From: a virus
Reading direction: 5' to 3' (one strand)
IMG/VR virus record: IMGVR_UViG_3300042567_000628
Coordinates: 1-64,000 of that record
DNA: 64,000 bases
The notes below the pieces were generated by a model. That model made no database searches, was not told the DNA's origin, and saw nothing but the letters and a program-made list of their open reading frames with translations. Below are positions 8,634 to 17,648 of the stretch, piece after piece. The first letter of the stretch is position 1. Every line of letters begins with the position of its first letter. Position numbers and translations under genes: made by a program.

Positions 8634-9806
8634 ATGAAAAAATACACCTGGCCCTTAATGAAAGACACAATAACATTTTTAGATAAACTAAAAATGATAA
8701 ATTTTATTCTTAGATCAAATAAATTTACAAACGGTAATCAAGTCAAACAATTTGAAAAAGAATGGAGTGAATGGTTGAATGTAGACCACAGTCTTTTTGT
8801 ATCGTCTGGTAGTACTGCCAATTTATTACTACTGTCTGCTGTAAAAGAAAAGTTCGGATTAAAAGATCAAGACAAAATTGTTGTGCCTGCCTGCACTTGG
8901 GTCACAAACATATCCCCAGTTATACAATGCGGACTACAACCTATTTTTTGTGATATTAATTTTGAAAACTACAGTTTTGATCTTGACCACCTTAAAAAAA
9001 TCTCGTTAGAGCATCCAGATATAAAAGGAATATTTGTAACTCACTTGTTGGGGTTTGATGCAAACATAGAAAAAATTAAAGAAATAATTCCCAGTGCGTT
9101 GATCTTAGAAGATGTATGCGAATCACACGGTGTTACAGATAGCATTGGGAATAAAAGAGGATCTTCTTCTTTAGGAGCTACATTTAGTTTTTATTTCGGA
9201 CATCATATGACAACCATAGAAGGCGGCATGGTGTCTACGACTAACGAAGAGCTGCATGAACTAATGAGGCTGAAAAGAAGTCACGGATTAGCTAGAGAAG
9301 GTTCTCCTGCGTATTTTGAAAAATATAAAAAAGAATATCCAGATTTGCCTCCAAGTTTTCTTTTTTTAACAGAGGGCTACAATTTTAGAAATCATGAAAT
9401 TCCAGCAGTATTAGGGCAAAGTCAACTAAAACGACTAACCAATATGGTAGATATTCGAAAAAACAACTTTATAAAATATTTTAATATAATAAAGAATTAC
9501 GAAGATAAGTTTTACCTTCCGGAATTTAATGATACAAATAGTAGTTTTGCATTCCCGTTTGTGTCCAAATCTAAAAACACACACCTGCATCTTATTGAGG
9601 CTTTCACGAAATTCAATATCGAACATCGTCCAATAGTTAGCGGAAATTTACTCGCCCATCCATTTTTAAAAGAATATAAGTTAGAGCCCGGGAGTAAAAA
9701 TAATGTTAATCTTTTACACAATAATGGAGTGTATATTGGCAATAATCATTTTGTAAATCAACAAGATTTCGATGTATTAACTATAATTTTAGAGAGTATA
9801 AAATGA
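8634..9806 (+). CDS. DegT/StrS-fold PLP enzyme, ColD/E1-like sugar 3-dehydratase
   Basis: 390 residues from the ATG at 8634 (an upstream in-frame ATG at 8616 would overlap the previous gene). WPLMKDTI, FEKEWSEWL, VSSGSTANLL and LEDVCESHG are typical of this fold. The PLP-lysine region reads SFYFGHHMTTIEGG: the Lys that normally binds PLP is His190. Replacement by His is the known hallmark of GDP-4-keto-6-deoxymannose 3-dehydratase (ColD) and CDP-sugar E1 dehydratase, which remove the C3 hydroxyl rather than transaminate. Gmd encoded at 15270 makes the ColD substrate, favouring ColD-like chemistry. Confidence 0.8.
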   Translation: MKKYTWPLMKDTITFLDKLKMINFILRSNKFTNGNQVKQFEKEWSEWLNVDHSLFVSSGSTANLLLLSAVKEKFGLKDQDKIVVPACTWVTNISPVIQCGLQPIFCDINFENYSFDLDHLKKISLEHPDIKGIFVTHLLGFDANIEKIKEIIPSALILEDVCESHGVTDSIGNKRGSSSLGATFSFYFGHHMTTIEGGMVSTTNEELHELMRLKRSHGLAREGSPAYFEKYKKEYPDLPPSFLFLTEGYNFRNHEIPAVLGQSQLKRLTNMVDIRKNNFIKYFNIIKNYEDKFYLPEFNDTNSSFAFPFVSKSKNTHLHLIEAFTKFNIEHRPIVSGNLLAHPFLKEYKLEPGSKNNVNLLHNNGVYIGNNHFVNQQDFDVLTIILESIK

Positions 9807-10570
9807 AAACAATAGTAATTGCAACAGGTGGTTTTGACCCTATTCATTCAGGTCATATTAACTATATCAAAGAGGCTAAAAAATTAGGCGATGTTTTAAT
9901 CATAGGAGCAAACTCCGATGCCTGGTTGCGCCGCAAGAAAGGGCAAGAGTTTATGCCATGGGACGAACGTGCTAGTATTCTAAGTGCTATCAAAGATGTA
10001 GATCGTGTTATTAACTTTGACGACGCAGACGGTAGTGCAAAAGACGCTATTAGAAAAGTAAGATCAATATACCCCAACGATAAAATTGTATTCGCCAACG
10101 GCGGTGATCGTACTAAAACTAATATTCCTGAAATGGATGTACTAGACGAAATGTTGCATTTAGAATTTGTTTTTGGTGTAGGCGGTGAACACAAAATGAA
10201 TTCCAGTTCGTGGATATTACAAGAATGGAAAGCGCCTAAGACTGAACGACAGTGGGGCTACTATCGTGTACTGCATGAAGTTCCTGGAATGAAAGTTAAA
10301 GAGCTCACTGTGGAGCCCGGAAAGAGCCTAAGTATGCAACGCCACCAACTACGTGCTGAGTATTGGATGGTTAGTGAAGGCCAGTGTATAGTTAACAGCA
10401 TGATGCCTAACGGGTATCGATTGCTACCTGCAGAATTAATTAAGCACCAAGAATATAAAATTCCGGTTGCCGAGTGGCATCAATTAACAAACCCTTATGA
10501 TGTACCTTGCAAGATTGTCGAAATACAATACGGGCAAAGCTGTATTGAAGAGGACATTGAAAGAGTATGA
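9803..10570 (+). CDS. Fusion: cytidylyltransferase-like plus mannose-6-phosphate isomerase-type cupin
   Basis: 255 residues in two domains. Residues 1 to about 125 are a nucleotidylyltransferase of the HldE-C/TagD type (GGFDPIHSGH at 9-18, IGANSDAWLRRKKG, FANGGDR). Residues about 130-250 are a cupin like the C-terminal domain of ManC/type II mannose-6-phosphate isomerase (RQWGYYRVL, LSMQRHQLRAEYW, EWHQLTNP). The pair would activate a sugar phosphate and isomerise or bind a sugar. ATGA overlap couples it to the preceding gene. Confidence 0.8.
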   Translation: MKTIVIATGGFDPIHSGHINYIKEAKKLGDVLIIGANSDAWLRRKKGQEFMPWDERASILSAIKDVDRVINFDDADGSAKDAIRKVRSIYPNDKIVFANGGDRTKTNIPEMDVLDEMLHLEFVFGVGGEHKMNSSSWILQEWKAPKTERQWGYYRVLHEVPGMKVKELTVEPGKSLSMQRHQLRAEYWMVSEGQCIVNSMMPNGYRLLPAELIKHQEYKIPVAEWHQLTNPYDVPCKIVEIQYGQSCIEEDIERV

Positions 10571-11370
10571 ACAATTGGATCTTTCTCAGCAAGGGCGGCG
10601 AAGACGAATATATCAATTCCTTTGCTATAGGCAGTGGCGGTAGAGTAATCAATTCTGATGATTTTAATTATGACGACAGTGAAGATCCAATTGTTTTACG
10701 CGGAATCCTAAAACATAAAATAATGAAACGCTGTTGGTTTGAAGGCAGAGATTTTTATTTTATGGACACCGGATACATGGGCAATCAACGAGGTCCGTTG
10801 AATCCCATGGGCTGGAAGTTTTGGCACCGTATTGTAAAAAATGATCTGCAACATGATCAAGTAATTCACCGACCGCCTGATAGATTCAAGAAGCTGGCCA
10901 TTCCAGTACATCGCTGGAAAAAAGGCGGTAGAAAAATACTTATTGCCAAACCTGATGAAAAACCCATGAAGTTCTACAATCTAGAACTAGAGCAATGGTT
11001 AGAAGAAACCATTGCAACTATTAAGCAATATACTGATCGTCCTATTGAAGTTAGAGAACGTGTAAAAAGTCGCACTGATAGAATGATCACTAACTCACTC
11101 AAAGAAGCTCTAGACGAAGATGTTCATGCGCTAGTGACATTTAACAGCAACGCTGCCACTGAAGCAGTGTTGTATGGATATCCTGCTTTCACTCTATGCT
11201 CAACACACGCAGCTAAATCTGTAACTGAACAAGATCTCAGCAAGATTGAAACACCATATTATCCCGATCTACAACAAGTTGAAGCGTGGGCACATCATTT
11301 GGCCTACTGTCAATTTCATGTCAGTGAACTTAAAGACGGCTCAGCCTGGAGAATGTTAAATGAACAATGA
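10567..11370 (+). CDS. Capsule-synthesis-like protein, paralogue 1
   Basis: 267 residues. The block ALVTFNSNAATEAVLYGYPAFTL and the C-terminal pattern W-x2-HLAYCQFHVSELKDG-x2-W recur in the proteins encoded at 12820 and 16767. The N/H-N-S...A...G-x-P block resembles the donor-site loop of KpsC/KpsS-type capsule glycosyltransferases (Capsule_synth family). Overlaps the previous gene by ATGA. Glycosyltransferase role is inferred. Confidence 0.6.
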   Translation: MNNWIFLSKGGEDEYINSFAIGSGGRVINSDDFNYDDSEDPIVLRGILKHKIMKRCWFEGRDFYFMDTGYMGNQRGPLNPMGWKFWHRIVKNDLQHDQVIHRPPDRFKKLAIPVHRWKKGGRKILIAKPDEKPMKFYNLELEQWLEETIATIKQYTDRPIEVRERVKSRTDRMITNSLKEALDEDVHALVTFNSNAATEAVLYGYPAFTLCSTHAAKSVTEQDLSKIETPYYPDLQQVEAWAHHLAYCQFHVSELKDGSAWRMLNEQ

Positions 11371-12823
11371 TTTTTTACCCGTATACATCGGTTATGACAG
11401 CAGAGAAGACATAGCGTATCGAGTCTGTGAATATTCCATATATAAAAATTCTTCTACGGCCGAGGTTAAATCTCTTAATCAGTCTAAACTTCGTAGAGAT
11501 GGTTTATATTCTAGAGATGTTGATCAATTGGGATCAACAGAATTTACTTTTACAAGATTTCTTGTTCCAACACTGACTAATTTCCAAGGATGGGCCTTGT
11601 TTTGCGACTGTGATTTTGTATGGGACGGTGATATTCAAGAAGTTTTTAAACAGGCAGATCCAAAATTTGCTGTGATGGTTGTCAAGCACGATCATGTGCC
11701 AACCAATACAACAAAAATGGACGGAAAAACACAGACACAATATCCTCGAAAAAATTGGAGTTCGATGATACTTTGGAACTGCGAGCATCCCAGCAACCAG
11801 CGGTTGACCATAGATGATGTCAACACCAAAGATGGTGCTTATCTACATAGATTTCAATGGTTGCAAGATAATGAAATTGGAGAACTGCAAACAAAATTTA
11901 ATTTTCTAGTAGGATGGAACAAGGAATCTGCTACCGGAAAACCGTTGGCCTATCACTGGACCGAAGGTGGTCCTTGGTTTGAAAATTATAGAACCTGCGA
12001 ATATGCTGATGTTTGGTGGAAGTATCTTATAGACTACGCCAATGAAATAGGCAGAAATAATACGCAGGTATATGCACCTATTACCTGGGTGACTAGTCTA
12101 TCTAGAGAGTATTATAATTATGCAGCCAATTTAACACTACCGTCGTGGGATAAATTGCCCGGAGATGTAGTTTTTGTTTGGGATGACAAGCCGGTGGATC
12201 TAGGTTTTGGCAAAGTCTATAATTTTTGGAAAGATGTAGCAAGTCCAGAAGACCCCTGGATAAAAGAAGGTATGGGCGGTAGCAAAGCTGATAGATTCTG
12301 GAAGAAGAGTCGTACACAAGTATGGGCTGCTAGAAAATTTCGAGGGCTGGTGGTGTGGATAGATGCTGATATAATGGTAGAAAAAGAGTTGTCACGAGCC
12401 AAGGCCATGGAAATTTTACATCCAGGCAACAATATCTGGGCAACACTAGACACTGGGTCAGATTGGCCGCACAAAGACGATTGCCCCATAGACACCGGTA
12501 TAGTGGCATTTGATACAAAGAATCCAGAATTTAATAATTTTATTAGAGACTATTCTATGACCTGGTACAACGGCGATATTTTTAAATTGCCGCAGCCATA
12601 CGATCATCATGCAGCAAATTATGTGAGACGAAAATGGCCCATGTCAACATATTGTCCACACTACAACAATTGGTTAACTATTCCTCAAGGCCATATCAGT
12701 AGATTTGCCATGGAAAACAGCAGACTGAAAGATTATTTTACACACTATCTTGGTATAGATAGAAAAGAACTGTTAAACAACAACAGTACCAAGAAAGAAA
12801 AGAAAGATAAAGGCACCAAGTGA
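11360..12823 (+). CDS. Two-domain glycosyltransferase
   Basis: 487 residues. The N-terminal half (VYIGYDSREDIAYRVCEYSI, WALFCDCDFVWDGD) looks like a GT8-like transferase with a DCD metal motif; the C-terminal half (FRGLVVWIDADIMVEKEL, DTGIVAFDTKNPEF) is a second transferase with a DAD motif like those encoded at 13752 and 14449. A Lys-rich tail ends the protein. A GT-A fold for both halves is inferred. Overlaps both neighbours, so it is in the same operon. Confidence 0.7.
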   Translation: MNNDFLPVYIGYDSREDIAYRVCEYSIYKNSSTAEVKSLNQSKLRRDGLYSRDVDQLGSTEFTFTRFLVPTLTNFQGWALFCDCDFVWDGDIQEVFKQADPKFAVMVVKHDHVPTNTTKMDGKTQTQYPRKNWSSMILWNCEHPSNQRLTIDDVNTKDGAYLHRFQWLQDNEIGELQTKFNFLVGWNKESATGKPLAYHWTEGGPWFENYRTCEYADVWWKYLIDYANEIGRNNTQVYAPITWVTSLSREYYNYAANLTLPSWDKLPGDVVFVWDDKPVDLGFGKVYNFWKDVASPEDPWIKEGMGGSKADRFWKKSRTQVWAARKFRGLVVWIDADIMVEKELSRAKAMEILHPGNNIWATLDTGSDWPHKDDCPIDTGIVAFDTKNPEFNNFIRDYSMTWYNGDIFKLPQPYDHHAANYVRRKWPMSTYCPHYNNWLTIPQGHISRFAMENSRLKDYFTHYLGIDRKELLNNNSTKKEKKDKGTK

Positions 12824-13755
12824 AATTTGTTTCCTATCTGGCCTGTTTACCGCCTAACAATAAAAATGTAGAGAAAGGCGAGATCCTTGATCGATACGCT
12901 ATGGGAGTAGCCTACATGGGTGATCAAGTTATAGCCCATACTCAACGAACATTAGTAGACGCAGACGTGGCCATGATGATAGGTTGGGTACATGAAAATT
13001 CCAAAGAAAGTTCTCATTTGGATTTTCGCAAGCAGATTATCGATTATCAAAGAGCCAAAGGCAAACGAGTGTTGCTTGCAGACAGCAATTTATTTCTTTA
13101 TAAAAACACAGCCAACCCATTGCACTACTTGAGATACAGCTATGATGGAATATTTCCCAATACTGGTAATTACTGTGACAAAGAAATTGATCCTGCCCGC
13201 TGGAAAAAATTATCTACAGATCTAGGTATCAATCTTAGAGATTATAGATCAAACGGCAATCATATTCTATTATGCCTTCAAAGAAATGGCGGGTGGAGCA
13301 TGGGTGGCTACGATGTTATTGACTGGACAGCAAAAACAATCAAAGAACTACGCAAACATTCTACGAGAGACATCGTTATTCGTGCGCATCCAGGAGACAA
13401 AGGAGCCAAGGGATATCTAAGTCCCAACAACCTCATTAAAAAAATAGGCATGTTGAAAGGAGTGAGATTATCCAAAGATGGACACTCGTTGGAACATGAT
13501 TTAAAAAATTGTTGGGCAGTGGTCAATCATAATTCCAGTCCTACTGTGGGTGCTGCCATTGAAGGGTTTCCTATTTTTGTTACAGACCCTACAAGAAGTC
13601 AATGCGCAGAAATTGCCAACACTGATCTAGCCCAAATCGAAAATCCCAACCTTCCGGACAGACAAACTTGGGCAGAAAGACTGGCCATGTTTCATTGGAA
13701 CTTTGCCGAAATTGAAAGCGGCGAGTGTTGGGCACATATGAGAAAATACGTATGA
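12820..13755 (+). CDS. Capsule-synthesis-like protein, paralogue 2
   Basis: 311 residues, GTG start overlapping the previous stop (GTGA). Blocks VIRAHPGDKG, NHNSSPTVGAAIEGFPIFV and the tail W-x-ERLAMFHWNFAEIESGECW match the paralogues encoded at 10567 and 16767. The R-x-HP and NHNS...G-x-P blocks are those of KpsC/S-like capsule transferases. Confidence 0.65.
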   Translation: MKFVSYLACLPPNNKNVEKGEILDRYAMGVAYMGDQVIAHTQRTLVDADVAMMIGWVHENSKESSHLDFRKQIIDYQRAKGKRVLLADSNLFLYKNTANPLHYLRYSYDGIFPNTGNYCDKEIDPARWKKLSTDLGINLRDYRSNGNHILLCLQRNGGWSMGGYDVIDWTAKTIKELRKHSTRDIVIRAHPGDKGAKGYLSPNNLIKKIGMLKGVRLSKDGHSLEHDLKNCWAVVNHNSSPTVGAAIEGFPIFVTDPTRSQCAEIANTDLAQIENPNLPDRQTWAERLAMFHWNFAEIESGECWAHMRKYV

Positions 13756-14465
13756 ACATAGAAATTATAACAAGTTTTAATCAAAGGTATTATGATCTTA
13801 TAGGTAAAGATTGTGTTGAAACATGGCTCAAATACTGGCCAAAAGAATTGACATTGACATGTTATGTAGAAGAATTTTATTTGCCGGAACATCCTAGATT
13901 GAAACAGATATCGTTTGACGATTTTAAATCTGAGTATTATGAATTTCAGACCACTGCTGAGAAACAGGTTAAAAAGTTTGCAAAAAAAGCATTTAGTTTT
14001 ATCCATGCTATGGAAAACTCAACAGCAGATAGAATTGTTTGGGTAGATGCTGATGTGTTATCAGTGAAAGAGTTGCCAATGGATTTATTATTGGAAGTAC
14101 TACCCAATGAGGTACTTAGCACTCATATGGGAGTGACATACTTTGCGGCTAAAGATGGAAGTCCCGGTAGGTGGTTCGTTCCAGAGACTGGATTCTTTGC
14201 AGTTAATACTCGTCATCCGCAGTTTAAAGAATTTGCCAGTGAATACAAAAGACATTACGTAGAACGCGACAACACCATGTTGAGAAGATTTTATGACAAC
14301 GATGTCTATGGATATGTTTTTGAGAAATTAAAAGCCCCGGGAAATGATCTTTGCAAAGATTTCACCAAGGGCTATAAGACACCGTTGCGTCATACTGTGC
14401 TTGGACCTTACATTGAACACTACAAGGCCAAACATTCTAAACACGAATTTAGCCTGGAGAACTGA
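13752..14465 (+). CDS. Glycosyltransferase-like protein (DAD motif)
   Basis: 237 residues from the ATG at 13752, chosen because it gives the ATGA overlap seen throughout this operon. IVWVDADVLSVKELP carries the DAD metal site; ETGFFAVNTRHPQF resembles the DTGIVAFDTKNPEF block of the protein encoded at 11360. Meets the opposing gene at 14449 in a 17-base convergent overlap. Confidence 0.65.
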   Translation: MNIEIITSFNQRYYDLIGKDCVETWLKYWPKELTLTCYVEEFYLPEHPRLKQISFDDFKSEYYEFQTTAEKQVKKFAKKAFSFIHAMENSTADRIVWVDADVLSVKELPMDLLLEVLPNEVLSTHMGVTYFAAKDGSPGRWFVPETGFFAVNTRHPQFKEFASEYKRHYVERDNTMLRRFYDNDVYGYVFEKLKAPGNDLCKDFTKGYKTPLRHTVLGPYIEHYKAKHSKHEFSLEN

Positions 14466-15273
14466 TCCAGTATTTTTCGTGGCGATTTACAATTAAATCA
14501 CTCTTTGCGCTCTTACCGTAGTCTTTGCGTTTGCCCTTAAGGTGATCAAGGTATGCACCCCATGCACTATTGATTAAAGGATGGCCTTCACCTTTGAATA
14601 AACCTGCACTCCAGTCATACCATTGCCATTCTGGATGACGTTGTTTGACTTCTTTCCTAACAATGTCAAAAACCCAACAGTCGTTCCACTCACTCATGGT
14701 AAACAGTCTGCCAGTGTCGTAGGCTTTTTGAAATTCAACAAGAAACTCTTGAGTGTTTTTGTCCTGCAAGTTCATGGAATACAAGCCGCATTCTGTAAAC
14801 TTTTTCTCTCTACCTAAAAACCCTAGACCAATGTTAGAAGCAGCCATTTTATCTATAAAGTGATGGGGAACAGGTGTATGACACACCATATCAGCATCCA
14901 TCCAAAATAGTACATCGGCATCACAGTTTGCGGCAGCGTGGCACACTGAATAAATTTTATGGCTAAACCGGATAGCGTCCCAGCGGAATCCCACTCCAGG
15001 TGCTTTGCCTTTTCGATCAACAGGTCCAGTGGCTACAAGACCATTGGCCCTGGGGTCATTTTTCCACTTTTCTTTAAATGCTACTAGTGCAGGCACAGTG
15101 GCATGTAAATCTCTAACCACTAGATTAGGGGCAGACTCGGTTATTTCACAGTCTTCTGGGTAGACATACAATGTAATATCTGATGGCCATGTTTTTAAAA
15201 ATGTTTCAATCATTTTTCGGCCATATTTTTCATAACCAGCCTTGTGAAATGTAGTGACTACTGCTTTTTTCAT
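14449..15273 (-). CDS. Glycosyltransferase-like protein (DAD motif)
   Basis: 274 residues from the ATG at 15273, which overlaps the gmd stop. VLFWMDADMVCHTPVP has the DAD site; TTFHKAGYEKYGRKMIETFLKTWP parallels TSFNQRYYDLIGKDCVETWLKYWP of the oppositely oriented neighbour, so the two are diverged paralogues arranged tail to tail. Co-transcribed with gmd. Confidence 0.65.
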   Translation of the reverse strand: MKKAVVTTFHKAGYEKYGRKMIETFLKTWPSDITLYVYPEDCEITESAPNLVVRDLHATVPALVAFKEKWKNDPRANGLVATGPVDRKGKAPGVGFRWDAIRFSHKIYSVCHAAANCDADVLFWMDADMVCHTPVPHHFIDKMAASNIGLGFLGREKKFTECGLYSMNLQDKNTQEFLVEFQKAYDTGRLFTMSEWNDCWVFDIVRKEVKQRHPEWQWYDWSAGLFKGEGHPLINSAWGAYLDHLKGKRKDYGKSAKSDLIVNRHEKYWISSPG

Positions 15274-16283
15274 CTTGTTTGTAATGTCCAATCTGCACCT
15301 TGGTTGCCACCATATCGTTTAATGTCGGCGTCGACCATCATTTTAACAAGAGCGTCAAAATCAGTCTTACGCTGCCAACCTAGCACTGATTCTGCCTTGG
15401 TAGGATTACCACATAGGCTGTGTAATTCAGCAGGACGTACAAATGCTGGATTAGTTTCAATATAATTTTGCCAATTGTCAATGCCAGCATACTTAAATGC
15501 ACGTTCTAACAAATCGCCAATGGTATATTGCACACCTGTGGCGATCACATAGTCGCCTGGCTCGGGCTGTTGCAACATCAACCACATGGCTTCCACAAAA
15601 TCTCCGGCAAACCCCCAATCACGTTTGGCATCTAAATTTCCTAAGACAATTTTATCTTGAAGGCCAAGTTTAATACGAGCAACACCGTCTGTGATTTTAC
15701 GTGTGACAAATTCTTTGCCTCTAATAGGACTTTCATGATTAAACAAAATACCGTTTGATGCATGTAGGCTATAACTTTCACGGAAGTTTACAGTCATCCA
15801 GTATGCATACAACTTAGCAACACCGTAAGGACTACGTGGCCAAAACGGAGTTTTTTCGTCTTGTTTTCCACCTGAAATTTCAATACTGTTGCCAAACATT
15901 TCACTAGTACTAGCTTGGTAATATTTGGTATCTGGACTATGTTGTTTGACAGCGTTAAGAATATTTAAAACTCCAACAGCATTGACCTCAGTGGTCATTT
16001 TATTAAGATCCCAACTGGCTCCGACAAAACTTTGAGCAGCAAGGTTATAAAATTCGTTTGGTCTTAAACTCTTTACCAAATGATTCATACAACCGTCGTC
16101 TGTAATATCACCGGTAATTAACTCAATGTCGTTTTCAATTCCTAAGAATTTGATATTATCCAAATTTGGATTTGAATATCGTTTGACCAGTCCGTAGACC
16201 TTGTAGTCTTTTTCTAAAAGTAGTTTGGCAAGGTAAGGACCATCTTGTCCTGTCATGCCTGTGACAAATGCAATTTTTTTCAT
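15270..16283 (-). CDS. gmd: GDP-mannose 4,6-dehydratase
   Basis: 337 residues, near the usual Gmd length. It converts GDP-mannose to GDP-4-keto-6-deoxymannose, the branch point to fucose, rhamnose, perosamine and colitose. GMTGQDG (9-15), the STSEMFG block with catalytic Ser/Thr, Tyr153/Lys157 (YGVAK) and NHESPIRG are diagnostic. AGGAAAAAT precedes the ATG. A CATAAATA late element lies about 28 bases upstream. Provides the substrate expected for the ColD-like enzyme encoded at 8634. Confidence 0.92.
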   Translation of the reverse strand: MKKIAFVTGMTGQDGPYLAKLLLEKDYKVYGLVKRYSNPNLDNIKFLGIENDIELITGDITDDGCMNHLVKSLRPNEFYNLAAQSFVGASWDLNKMTTEVNAVGVLNILNAVKQHSPDTKYYQASTSEMFGNSIEISGGKQDEKTPFWPRSPYGVAKLYAYWMTVNFRESYSLHASNGILFNHESPIRGKEFVTRKITDGVARIKLGLQDKIVLGNLDAKRDWGFAGDFVEAMWLMLQQPEPGDYVIATGVQYTIGDLLERAFKYAGIDNWQNYIETNPAFVRPAELHSLCGNPTKAESVLGWQRKTDFDALVKMMVDADIKRYGGNQGADWTLQTR

Positions 16284-16310
16284 ATTTTTCCTAGTTTCGA
16301 TAAGGTGAAT

Positions 16311-16318
16311 TATTTATG
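16311..16318 (-). promoter_or_regulatory. T4-type late promoter (CATAAATA) for gmd
   Basis: CATAAATA on the minus strand, 27 bases before the gmd start, leaving room for a leader with a ribosome site. Confidence 0.5.
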
Positions 16319-16337
16319 AGATATTTTCAATGCTAGG

Positions 16338-16730
16338 TTATTTCTTCCACACGTAGTAATTTTTAGCAACTTCTCTAATAGCGTAGTGATCTGATTTCAA
16401 TAATTTTTGACATTCTTTAGATATCAGTTCAGGTCCTTCAATTATGATCGTGGGCTGTGTTCGGCGCCATATCTGCTGAAGTTCAGGTATAAATTCTTCA
16501 TGTACAAAATCAATAATTATTAAATCCACATCAGACACCAAATGGATATTATCGAAATTTTCTCTGTATACCACATTTCTTTTTTGAATACGTGGTAGTG
16601 TGCCATTGACCACAAATACCGTGTCAAAGGTTTCTAACAGATCCTCTAGATTACCCAACGCCGTGCCTACAGCCAGCACATTTCGTGCTTTACGGTGAGC
16701 CTTCTTCATTCGTTTTGAAAATTTTGTCAT
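16338..16730 (-). CDS. Unrecognised small Rossmann-like protein
   Basis: 130 residues. A basic N-terminus (MTKFSKRMKKAHRKAR) is followed by NVLAVGTALGNLEDLL, VDLIIIDFVHEE and PTIIIEGPEL, which look like alternating beta/alpha units of a truncated methyltransferase-like fold. No catalytic motif is clear. Separate from gmd by 54 bases. Confidence 0.6.
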   Translation of the reverse strand: MTKFSKRMKKAHRKARNVLAVGTALGNLEDLLETFDTVFVVNGTLPRIQKRNVVYRENFDNIHLVSDVDLIIIDFVHEEFIPELQQIWRRTQPTIIIEGPELISKECQKLLKSDHYAIREVAKNYYVWKK

Positions 16731-16766
16731 AGATATTGATTAAATACACATATATTTATTTGACTG

Positions 16767-17606
16767 ATGAGATTCAAAATTCATAAAACCCACGGAGCTC
16801 TTAACAGTGCTCCAATATTTGCAGCCTTGGAACAAGGTATCAAAAATACCGGTTTTTCGGTGGTAGATTCGGGTCAAGACGTGGATGTGATTTGGTCAGT
16901 GTTATGGCATGGTCGCATGCAGGCCAATCAACTCATCTACAATCAATGCCGAGCAAAAAGAAAACCAGTGATGATCATTGAGGTGGGCAATCTCATCCGA
17001 GGCACCACTTGGCGTATCAGTTTAGACCACATCCATGGCCTGGGAATTTTTGGAAATAGTGAAAATCTTGATCAAGCACGACCAAAAATTCTAGGCGTGG
17101 ATTTGAAACCCGTTGACGATAATAGAAATAATAAAATTTTAATTGCTTGTCAACATGAGCGTAGTCTTCAGTGGGAAGGGCAATCATCCATGGCGGAATG
17201 GGTGAAACAAAAAGTGGCAGAAATTAGAAAATTCACTGATAAATCTGTGGTAGTGAGACCGCATCCGCGATCGCCGGTAAGTTTGAATATTCAAGGAGTC
17301 ACAGTTGAGCAGCCAAAAAAAATTCCAAATAGCTATGATTCATTTGATATCAATTACAAATATCACTGCGTGATAAATCACAACAGCGGTCCTGCTGTGC
17401 AAGCGGCGATCAGTGGAATTCCTGTGATCTGCGACCACACAAGTTTGGCATTTGACGTCAGCGATGTCATTGAAAATATCAATAGGCCAATCTTGCCAGA
17501 CAGAACACAATGGTTTGTGAAACTGTGTCATACCGAATGGACAGTGCAAGAAATATCCACAGGGATTCCAATACAACGCCTTGTTGCCGCATTAAAAAAT
17601 TATTGA
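16767..17606 (+). CDS. Capsule-synthesis-like protein, paralogue 3
   Basis: 279 residues. VVVRPHPRSPV, NHNSGPAVQAAISGIPVIC and the tail DRTQWFVKLCHTEWTVQEI align by eye with the proteins encoded at 10567 and 12820. Likely a transferase using a nucleotide-sugar donor. It closes the sugar cassette. Confidence 0.65.
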   Translation: MRFKIHKTHGALNSAPIFAALEQGIKNTGFSVVDSGQDVDVIWSVLWHGRMQANQLIYNQCRAKRKPVMIIEVGNLIRGTTWRISLDHIHGLGIFGNSENLDQARPKILGVDLKPVDDNRNNKILIACQHERSLQWEGQSSMAEWVKQKVAEIRKFTDKSVVVRPHPRSPVSLNIQGVTVEQPKKIPNSYDSFDINYKYHCVINHNSGPAVQAAISGIPVICDHTSLAFDVSDVIENINRPILPDRTQWFVKLCHTEWTVQEISTGIPIQRLVAALKNY

Positions 17607-17613
17607 AAAATCA

Positions 17614-17642
17614 TTGACTTTTGTTAAGAAATACAGTATAGT
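17614..17642 (+). promoter_or_regulatory. Sigma70-type promoter, leaderless
   Basis: TTGACT (17614-17619), 17 bases, TATAGT (17637-17642). Six bases later is the ATG at 17649, where transcription should begin. Confidence 0.75.
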
Positions 17643-17648
17643 ATTAGT

